NCBI GenBank assembly: GCA_029551395.1
Contig: JAKPFN010000123.1
Span: forward strand, 62,001 to 126,000
Reading direction: 5' to 3'
DNA length: 64,000 nucleotides
From: Armatimonadota bacterium
GTDB taxonomy: Bacteria > Armatimonadota > UBA5829 > DTLH01
Shown here piece after piece: positions 58,008 through 64,000 of this stretch (its first letter is position 1; every line of letters begins with the position of its first letter). Under the pieces are notes generated by a model. It did no database searches. It saw only the letters and a list, made by a program, of their open reading frames with translations, and was not told the origin of the DNA. Both the position numbers and the translations under genes were made by a program.

Positions 58008-59084
58008 ATGCGACGTGCGCTGGCGCTTGCGAAGCGTGGCCGAACCAGCCCAAACCCTATGGTGGGTGCTGTTATCGTCAAAGACGGACAGATAGTAGGT
58101 GAAGGTTATCATCGAAAGGCTGGAGAAGCACACGCAGAGATAATTGCACTTGAAAAAGCAGGTGACCTGGCGCGCGACGCTGTTTTGTACGTGACATTAG
58201 AGCCATGCTGCCATTATGGCCGGACTCCACCATGCACCAAGGCCGTTATTGCATCGGGGATAAAAGAAGTCGTGGCTGCTATGGTAGACCCAAACCCGAA
58301 GGTAGGCGGAAATGGTCTAGCTGAACTGGAAGCAGCAGGCATAAAGACAAGTGTTGGACCTCTAGGTGATGAGGCTCGCAAGCTGAATGAAGCATATATC
58401 AAATTCATCACTACGGGACTGCCGTTTGTTACTCTCAAAGTAGCAATGACACTGGATGGCAAGATAGCTACCAGGACGGGAGACTCTAAGTGGATAAGCT
58501 GTGAGAAGTCCAGACAGGCTGTACACCGCCTGCGGGAGCGTTCTGATGCCATTCTGACCGGTATAGGCACAGTTCTAGCTGATGACCCGGAGCTTACTGC
58601 AAGGATTGGAGGAAAAGTCTCCTACCCTACTCGCGTTATCATGGATAGCCGCGCCAGAACACCGGTAAGCGCAAAAGTAATCAAACAGCCAGAAGGACAA
58701 ACGATAATAGCAGTCACCGATGATGCTCCTGATGCAAATATTAGGAAACTGGAACAGGCTGGTGCGCGTATAATAAGAGTAGATAAAGCTGGCAAGCAAG
58801 CAAGTTTACCTGCTGTGCTGCAGGAACTGGGAAAAATGAAGCTGACCAGCGTGTTGATTGAAGGCGGTGGAGAGATTGCTGCAAGCGCGCTCTCAGCCGG
58901 CGTTGTTGACAAGGTAATGGCGTTTATCGCGCCAAAGATAATCGGCGGCCAATCTGCTAAGACAGCAGTTGAAGGGTCGGGCATCAGCGTTATGGCTGAT
59001 GCCATCACACTAAAAGATGTATCTGTGCGGAAGGTCGAGTGCGATCTTCTTGTCGAGGGGTATCCGTGTTCACAGGACTCGTAG
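58008..59084 (+). CDS. ribD: Bifunctional riboflavin biosynthesis deaminase/reductase RibD
   Basis: Two steps of riboflavin synthesis: deamination and reduction of the pyrimidine intermediate. The 358-residue enzyme has an N-terminal deaminase domain with the zinc site AGEAHAEIIAL and LEPCCHYGRTPPC, and a C-terminal reductase domain (from about 150: VTLKVAMTLDGKIATRTGDSKWIS, RSDAILTGIGTVLADDP). Length and motifs are standard. No FMN riboswitch-like structure was found upstream; the gene follows its predecessor by 14 bases. Confidence 0.96.
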   Translation: MRRALALAKRGRTSPNPMVGAVIVKDGQIVGEGYHRKAGEAHAEIIALEKAGDLARDAVLYVTLEPCCHYGRTPPCTKAVIASGIKEVVAAMVDPNPKVGGNGLAELEAAGIKTSVGPLGDEARKLNEAYIKFITTGLPFVTLKVAMTLDGKIATRTGDSKWISCEKSRQAVHRLRERSDAILTGIGTVLADDPELTARIGGKVSYPTRVIMDSRARTPVSAKVIKQPEGQTIIAVTDDAPDANIRKLEQAGARIIRVDKAGKQASLPAVLQELGKMKLTSVLIEGGGEIAASALSAGVVDKVMAFIAPKIIGGQSAKTAVEGSGISVMADAITLKDVSVRKVECDLLVEGYPCSQDS

Positions 59085-59710
59085 AAGAAGTCGGGACTGT
59101 TAAGTCGATTGTTCGCGGGGCTGGTGCAGAGATTAAGGTATCTGCACCGCTTGTGTCTGTCGGCACGGCTGTTGGTGACAGCATAGCAATCAATGGTGTT
59201 TGCCTTACAGTTACGAAAATATCAGGAGATGAACTGAGTTTCGATGCGGTCGAAGAGACCTTGTCGAGAAGCAGCCTGGGGAATCTCCGTTCCGGTTCTC
59301 TAGTGAATTTGGAGCGCTCTGTATCGGCAAACAGGTTGTTTGGCGGCCACTTTGTCCTGGGGCACGTCGATGGACTCGGTAATATTGTAAGTTTTGATAA
59401 AAGGCCTGGAGAAACAACTCTGGTAATACAAGCACCTGAGCAGATTATGCGTTATGTTGTTCAAAAAGGCTCTATTGCTATAGATGGTATCAGCCTGACA
59501 GTTGCATCATGTGACGACAACCAGTTCAGTGTTGCAGTCATACCGCATACCATCGCAAGCACCAATCTAAAATCCAGGCGTGTTGGAGATATAGTCAATC
59601 TCGAAGCCGATATTATCGGCAAGTATGTTGAAAAGTTTGTAGCTGCTCGGTCAGCAAGCAAGGGGTTAACGACCCAATTATTGGCTGATGCAGGTTTCCT
59701 GGAGGAATAA
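59066..59710 (+). CDS. ribE: Riboflavin synthase alpha subunit
   Basis: Converts two lumazines to riboflavin. The 214-residue protein is a tandem of two lumazine-binding repeats: FTGLVEEVGTV...INGVCLTVT and FGGHFVLGHVDGLGNI...IDGISLTVASCD. Start GTG 59066 gives the canonical MFTGLVEE opening; GAGGGG lies 5 bases upstream (59055-59060). The longer frame to 59039 adds unrelated residues. It overlaps ribD by 19 bases. Confidence 0.96.
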   Translation: MFTGLVEEVGTVKSIVRGAGAEIKVSAPLVSVGTAVGDSIAINGVCLTVTKISGDELSFDAVEETLSRSSLGNLRSGSLVNLERSVSANRLFGGHFVLGHVDGLGNIVSFDKRPGETTLVIQAPEQIMRYVVQKGSIAIDGISLTVASCDDNQFSVAVIPHTIASTNLKSRRVGDIVNLEADIIGKYVEKFVAARSASKGLTTQLLADAGFLEE

Positions 59711-59713
59711 TAA

Positions 59714-60922
59714 TTGTCGGAACAGTTCGAATTCAGCAGCATCCCGGAAGTAATCGAAGACTTGAAGGCCGGGAAGATTGTCATTGTGGTAGATGACGAA
59801 GATAGAGAAAACGAAGGCGATTTCATAATGGCCGCCGATAAGATAACGCCGGAAGCAGTCAACTTCATGGCAAAATATGGGCGCGGTCTTATCTGCGTTC
59901 CACTGACTGAGGCAAGATCAAAACGGTTGGATCTGCCCCTTATGACGGAGCGCAATACATCCAAACATACTACAGCGTTCACAATAAGCGTTGATGCTGC
60001 AAAAGGAACAACCACCGGGATATCTGCTCAAGATAGAGCCATAACTATTAGAGTGCTGGCAGACCCGGAAGCATCTCCGGACGAACTCTGCCGCCCCGGA
60101 CACATATTTCCACTTATTGCAGTGGATGGCGGCGTGCTTGTCCGTGCAGGACATACAGAAGCTGTCGTAGACCTTATGCATCTTGCAGGGATGCCGCCAG
60201 TAGGCGTACTTTGTGAAGTTATGAATGATGACGGCACTATGGCACGGGTACCGGAACTGACCGAGATCGCAAAACAGCACAACTTGAAAATGATGACAAT
60301 CGCTGATCTCATAAGATACAGGCGGATCAACGAGAAACTGGTGCATAAATTCGCCACAACAATCATCCCTACTCCATTTGGTGAGTTTACTGCACATGGA
60401 TATGAAACAACAATCGAGTCTAACCCATACATAGCAATGGTTATGGGTGATGTCACGGACGGCGAACCTGTACTGACAAGAATTCATTCAGGTTGTCTCA
60501 CTGGAGATGCGCTTCATTCATTGAGATGTGACTGCGGACAGCAACTTGAGCTTGCCATGCAGAAAATTGCAGATGAGGGTAAAGGGGTTATTTTATATAT
60601 CTATCATCATGAAGGCCGTGGAATCGGACTGGTCAACAAGTTGAAGGCATATGTATTGCAGGATCACGGCGCTGATACCGTCGAAGCTAACGAAATGCTC
60701 GGTTTTCCTGCAGATTTGAGAGATTATAGCATCGGCGCTCAGATTCTTGTTGACCTTGGATTAAAGAGAATCAGGTTGATGACTAATAATCCTGCCAAGT
60801 ATGCAGGTCTGAGTGGTTATGATCTTGAGATAGTGGAAAGAGTTCCTCTCATTTGTGAGCCTAACTCAGCTAACAGACGTTACCTGAGCACTAAACGCGA
60901 TAAAATGGGACATAAGTTATAA
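59714..60922 (+). CDS. ribBA: Bifunctional DHBP synthase/GTP cyclohydrolase II (RibBA)
   Basis: Supplies both riboflavin precursors. The 402-residue fusion has an N-terminal DHBP synthase domain (VVDDEDRENEGDFI, RGLICVPL, HTAFTISVDA, RAGHTEAVVDL) and a C-terminal GTP cyclohydrolase II domain (RIHSGCLTGDALHSLRCDCGQQLE with the three zinc cysteines; YHHEGRGIGLVNKLKAY). TTG start at 59714, 3 bases after ribE. Standard. Confidence 0.97.
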   Translation: MSEQFEFSSIPEVIEDLKAGKIVIVVDDEDRENEGDFIMAADKITPEAVNFMAKYGRGLICVPLTEARSKRLDLPLMTERNTSKHTTAFTISVDAAKGTTTGISAQDRAITIRVLADPEASPDELCRPGHIFPLIAVDGGVLVRAGHTEAVVDLMHLAGMPPVGVLCEVMNDDGTMARVPELTEIAKQHNLKMMTIADLIRYRRINEKLVHKFATTIIPTPFGEFTAHGYETTIESNPYIAMVMGDVTDGEPVLTRIHSGCLTGDALHSLRCDCGQQLELAMQKIADEGKGVILYIYHHEGRGIGLVNKLKAYVLQDHGADTVEANEMLGFPADLRDYSIGAQILVDLGLKRIRLMTNNPAKYAGLSGYDLEIVERVPLICEPNSANRRYLSTKRDKMGHKL

Positions 60923-60931
60923 TTACATCGT

Positions 60932-60971
60932 CTACTTCTTTTATAATAACCTTTGGATATTATAGAAGTAG
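60932..60971 (+). other. AT-rich stem-loop between ribBA and ribH
   Basis: CTACTTC-ttt-TATAATA and TATTATA-GAAGTAG can pair over 14 bp with a 3-base bulge and 9-base loop. It lies 10 bases after the ribBA stop and 61 before ribH. It may reduce read-through or protect mRNA ends; no following T-run. Confidence 0.5.
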
Positions 60972-61031
60972 CATCCTATCAGGTTTAAACGGCCTGGATA
61001 ACCTGAGATAATACCTATTCTGGAGGTTCTG

Positions 61032-61499
61032 ATGCCGAAGACGTATGAGGGAAAACTGCTTGCGACCGACCTTAAGTTCGGAATTGTCGTAAGCCGGTTC
61101 AATGAGTTTATTACCAGCAAGTTGCTAAACGGAGCACTGGATGCGCTCATCCGCCACGGAGCGGATGATGCCAATATCGAAGTAGCATGGGTGCCGGGAA
61201 CGTTCGAGATCCCGCTGGCTGCTCAGAAGATGGCTGCGTCGGGCAAGTACGATGCAGTTATTTGCCTCGGAGCTTTAATCAGAGGCTCTACACCACATTT
61301 TGATTATATAGCTGCTGAGGCGTCCAAAGGTATTGCCCAGGTGGGATTATCAACTGGCGTACCAGCGATCTTCGGGGTCATAACTACTGATAATATCGAA
61401 CAAGCCATTGAACGGGCCGGAACCAAGGCAGGCAATAAAGGATCTGCTGCTGCTGAGTCCGCTATCGAGATGGCAAATCTGATGAAATCAATAGGTTGA
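61032..61499 (+). CDS. ribH: 6,7-dimethyl-8-ribityllumazine synthase
   Basis: Condenses the two branches of riboflavin synthesis to lumazine and forms 60-subunit or pentamer shells. The 155-residue protein has [39 protein letters not shown] and [22 protein letters not shown], including the conserved catalytic His of the usual TPHF motif. It is the last rib gene in a ribD-ribE-ribBA-ribH set, with an SD GGAGG 5-9 bases upstream of ATG 61032. Confidence 0.97.
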   Translation: MPKTYEGKLLATDLKFGIVVSRFNEFITSKLLNGALDALIRHGADDANIEVAWVPGTFEIPLAAQKMAASGKYDAVICLGALIRGSTPHFDYIAAEASKGIAQVGLSTGVPAIFGVITTDNIEQAIERAGTKAGNKGSAAAESAIEMANLMKSIG

Positions 61500-61526
61500 T
61501 CATCACTTATAGAAGGATAACGCACC

Positions 61527-62696
61527 ATGGGTAGATTTATAAGCTATATGCTCGTATTCGTCCTTGGATTCTCTGCTTGTGCAGTAGTGCTGAAGACGGT
61601 CTGGCCTGATTATGTAGTCTCAAGCACTCAGGACGTTACAACAGTCAGCGAATCACCTCGCAATGCACCGTTGGTTGCTCGTGATGGTAACAATTCGATT
61701 GCCAAAGCTGCTGCTAAAGTTGAAAAAGCAGTTGTCAACATCGACACTGAAGGTAAATCCAGTGTAGTCGGTGGATTCCAAGGGTTTCCAGGTTTCCCTG
61801 GTTTCGATTTTGGCCCACCGACAGAAGCAGTTCCGAAAGGACAGGCTTCCGGTGTAATTATCAGCCCTGATGGTTACATACTCACAAATAACCATGTAGT
61901 AGAAAACATGAGCAAGGTCTACGTCACGCTTTGGAACAAGAAGAAGTACGAAGCCCAAGTCGTTGGACGAGACAAAAAGACAGACCTTGCAGTCATCAAG
62001 ATAGCTGCAAAGAACCTGCCAGCAGCTAAATTTGCAGACAGCAAACAGTTGAAAGTTGGCGATTGGGTAATTGCCGTAGGAAATGCACTAGGACTCGGCA
62101 CTACGGTTACAGTCGGTGTAGTCAGCGCAACAGACAGAGGCCGGTTGAATATTGATGGTGCAGTGCTTGAAAATGTGATCCAGACCGATGCTGCTATCAA
62201 CCGGGGCAATAGCGGAGGCGCACTTGCTGACATCAACGGTAACATCGTCGGGATAAACTCGGCAATTCTCTCAACTAATCCTGGCGGAGGGAATATTGGA
62301 ATAGGGTTTGCAGTACCGAGCAATACAGCCAGTGCCATTGCCAACCAGTTGATTAAAAACGGCAAGGTAATCCGTCCGTGGCTTGGAATTGGATATATCT
62401 ATCTTGATGATGAGTCTCGCAATGAATTATCAGCCCGGATAGGCAAATTGCCGAAGATCAATGGAGCGCTGATCCAGCAGATATATCAAGGAAGTCCGGC
62501 AGAGCGCGCGGGGCTTGCACCACTTGATATTGTTACTGAAATCAATGGAAAGAAAATTAAAAGCCTGGAGACGATCAGCGAAGAAATGAAAAAGGTCGCT
62601 GTCGGAGAGACTATTGAACTTACGGTAAGACATTATCGAAATGGTCAAACCAGCCGGATAGCCGTTAGAACAGCAGAGATGCCTCAAGGCCTATGA
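61527..62696 (+). CDS. HtrA/DegP-type serine protease with one PDZ domain
   Basis: A 389-residue periplasmic protease. N-terminal membrane helix/signal (about 5-25, ISYMLVFVLGFSACAVVLKTV). Trypsin-like domain about 60-275 with the catalytic triad in ILTNNHVV (His), KTDLAVIKI (Asp) and NRGNSGGALADI (Ser), followed by a single PDZ domain (about 285-375, GALIQQIYQGSPAERAGLAPLDIVTEING). It belongs to the DegS/HhoA-like group with a membrane anchor. It lies 27 bases after ribH and overlaps the phosphodiesterase gene by 4 bases. Quality control in the envelope is the expected role. Confidence 0.94.
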   Translation: MGRFISYMLVFVLGFSACAVVLKTVWPDYVVSSTQDVTTVSESPRNAPLVARDGNNSIAKAAAKVEKAVVNIDTEGKSSVVGGFQGFPGFPGFDFGPPTEAVPKGQASGVIISPDGYILTNNHVVENMSKVYVTLWNKKKYEAQVVGRDKKTDLAVIKIAAKNLPAAKFADSKQLKVGDWVIAVGNALGLGTTVTVGVVSATDRGRLNIDGAVLENVIQTDAAINRGNSGGALADINGNIVGINSAILSTNPGGGNIGIGFAVPSNTASAIANQLIKNGKVIRPWLGIGYIYLDDESRNELSARIGKLPKINGALIQQIYQGSPAERAGLAPLDIVTEINGKKIKSLETISEEMKKVAVGETIELTVRHYRNGQTSRIAVRTAEMPQGL

Positions 62697-63253
62697 AAAT
62701 CGGTGTTATCAGCGATACACACGGAAGAATAGATGCCTGGACAAAGGCTCAGAAGTTTTTTGAAGGCGCTGACCTGATTGTCCATGCTGGCGATGTTCTT
62801 TATCATCCGCCAAGGTTGGGCTGTATGGAAGGTTACGACATCCCGGCACTGGTTGAAGCATTGAACAATTCGCCTATTCCGATTGTAATTGCTCGTGGCA
62901 ACTGTGATGCAGAGGTTTACGAGGAACTGCTCGAAATGCCTGTGCAATCACCTTATGCTTTGGTTGAGTTTGAAGGATTGAGGATTGTCGTCAACCACGG
63001 TCACATGCTCTCTCCTGAGCAGATGGCCGCTTTAGGTAAGCGTTTGCGTGCTGATGTGTTTGTATCAGGACATACTCACATTCCTGTGTTGGAAAAGACA
63101 GATTCTCTTGTCCTAATGAATCCAGGAAGCTCGTCTATTCCAAAGTATGAGTATAATGGCAAGTTAGTTGGAAGCGTCGGATTAATCACTGACAGCCACT
63201 ACCGTATCATCAGCATAGATGATGGTGAAACGCTTTTTGAGCTTGCGAGATAA
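62693..63253 (+). CDS. YfcE/MJ0936-type metallophosphoesterase
   Basis: A 186-residue phosphodiesterase of the calcineurin-like fold. The metal-ligand motifs are present: IGVISDTHGR, IVHAGDVLY, VIARGNCDAE, VVNHGHMLS, and SGHTHIPVL. Members hydrolyse small phosphodiesters or act on nucleotides; substrate unknown. ATG 62693 overlaps the protease stop by 4 bases. Followed by a terminator. Confidence 0.93.
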   Translation: MKIGVISDTHGRIDAWTKAQKFFEGADLIVHAGDVLYHPPRLGCMEGYDIPALVEALNNSPIPIVIARGNCDAEVYEELLEMPVQSPYALVEFEGLRIVVNHGHMLSPEQMAALGKRLRADVFVSGHTHIPVLEKTDSLVLMNPGSSSIPKYEYNGKLVGSVGLITDSHYRIISIDDGETLFELAR

Positions 63254-63260
63254 CTCCAAG

Positions 63261-63279
63261 GGGCGCTGTTAAAGCGCCC
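63261..63279 (+). terminator. Terminator after the phosphoesterase gene
   Basis: GGGCGCT-gttaa-AGCGCCC, a 7-bp stem 8 bases after the stop, followed by TGTTTGCATTTT. A usable intrinsic terminator closing the long plus-strand series. Confidence 0.75.
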
Positions 63280-63655
63280 TGTTTGCATTTTATTGGCCGC
63301 ATCCCCTACTCCAACTATTCTGACCGACGGTATACATATACTTGCCCCGTCATACTGAACTTGATTCAGCATCTCCTACAATTATCCATTTCCGCACGGG
63401 GACGTGCGGTAAACCTTGCCCGGCGCGAGGACGAGCCGGGCAATCATAATCAATAGGCCGGATAATCATGAAATCCAACAATCATGAAATGCAATCATAA
63501 TCAACGGGACGGGCAATCGGTATGTACTTAGTACATGTTAGTCTTTACTGAAGGTAAATTTCAGAAAATTCTTAAAACGAAATCAAGCTCAGTCACGCTC
63601 AATCACTCTGTAAGTTGAGCGTGAAATGAAGGTATAACCATTTCGTTTTACGGAA
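63280..63655. repeat. Gene-free region with several palindromes
   Basis: No gene found. CTGAA-cttga-TTCAG (63355-63369) in a block related to the 28.4 kb repeat family; CCGCAC-gggga-cGTGCGG near 63392; GCCCGGC/GCCGGGC near 63419-63441; duplicated GCAATCATAATCAA at about 63440 and 63491; a nested inverted repeat at 63573-63650: TAAAACGAAAT with ATTTCGTTTTA (11 bp) enclosing TCACGCTCAA with TTGAGCGTGA (10 bp). Confidence 0.8.
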
Positions 63656-63994
63656 TTAATATCGTCTGCTTCTTTTTCTCTCAAATGCTCTTATAGCTCT
63701 GTGAAGCTGCAGGTCTGTAATCCGTTCGTATTCCATCACTTTCTGGATAGACAGCCCAGGCTTAAGTGCACCAGGATTACGGTCAAGCAGGCGTGATTCC
63801 ATTACCTCAGCTCTGGCAAGCCTCCACATGCATCGGGCAATGCGGTTCACCAATTGCTCCTCAACAGGATCACACGGATGGTAATAACGCGCGACTTCTT
63901 CATAGAATGGAACAAAGTCTATATTCAATTGTTCTGCAACAGCCTTGATTACATGAGGAGCTTTAGCCGTCAATCCATGCTTCAATGCGTTCAT
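63656..63994 (-). CDS. NALKHGLTA-type hypothetical protein (5' end possibly outside window)
   Basis: A 112-residue open frame whose N terminus reads NALKHGLTAKAP and which contains DPVEEQLVNRIARCMWRLARAE, a pattern widespread in uncharacterised proteins of environmental bacteria (often beside integrated elements). The ATG at 63994 is very close to the window end and the frame is still open upstream, so the real start may lie outside. No domain of known function. It lies behind the palindrome-rich spacer. Confidence 0.55.
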   Translation of the reverse strand: MNALKHGLTAKAPHVIKAVAEQLNIDFVPFYEEVARYYHPCDPVEEQLVNRIARCMWRLARAEVMESRLLDRNPGALKPGLSIQKVMEYERITDLQLHRAIRAFERKRSRRY

Positions 63995-64000
63995 AGAACT

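Noticed and set aside
59461-60487. Minus-strand open frames of 184-189 codons
   Set aside because: Antisense to ribE/ribBA.

Overview
The window looks like a chromosomal segment of a flagellated, piliated, diderm bacterium of moderate GC content. A secretin (PilQ) and pilus lipoprotein imply an outer membrane. Several gene orders are nevertheless those of Bacillus-type bacteria: long SRP RNA, dnaX, ybaB; and PASTA kinase followed by rpe. That mixture, with the large golvesin/PQQ-type secreted protein and many TTG/GTG starts, suggests a deep-branching diderm of the Terrabacteria, with Armatimonadota my best guess. The phylum is inference; no rRNA is present to settle it.

Layout. (1) 1-11354, minus strand: a hybrid sensor kinase, an NtrC-type activator, a second kinase, a CheY-like regulator and rpoN, then a textbook -24/-12 sigma-54 promoter and the basal-body operon flgB-flgC-fliE-fliF-fliG-fliH-fliI, the last cut by the window edge. 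(2) 11516-17740, minus strand: a FabF-like ketosynthase overlapping a polyketide-cyclase-like SRPBCC protein, and upstream a tight four-gene operon (B12-binding radical SAM enzyme, SAM methyltransferase, U32-type iron-sulfur protein, membrane-anchored coiled coil). I see this as the most likely uncharacterised biosynthetic system here. (3) 17813-31922: mixed stress, repair and metabolic genes (CvpA-CAP fusion, superoxide dismutase, Aag glycosylase, tRNA-Gln, a SOS-box-controlled dinB operon, type III glutamine synthetase, KGG protein, two related secreted proteins, a UroD-like protein, ybaB, dnaX). (4) 31994-37070: SRP RNA, an ABC-2 exporter with a TPR membrane protein, and an SDH-type serine proteinase. 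(5) 37359-44183: a 2274-residue secreted beta-propeller protein behind a promoter and a structured leader. (6) 44406-63253, plus strand: a long run of co-oriented genes, pilMNOP-STN protein-pilQ, aroC-aroK-aroB, a DUF362 protein, PASTA kinase, rpe, ribD-ribE-ribBA-ribH, an HtrA-type protease and a YfcE-type phosphodiesterase. (7) 63254-64000: terminator, palindromes and a partial gene.

How it fits together. The two-component genes and rpoN probably switch on the adjacent flagellar operon. The pilus genes build the inner-membrane alignment complex and outer-membrane secretin; their unusual Gly/Pro/Met-rich tails and the large PilM insertion mark a divergent machine. The aro, rpe and rib genes are housekeeping. 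Non-coding signals that can be supported directly are a sigma-54 promoter, a LexA-type operator, promoters for tRNA-Gln, pilM and the giant gene, several intrinsic terminators, and two families of small palindromic/tandem repeats.
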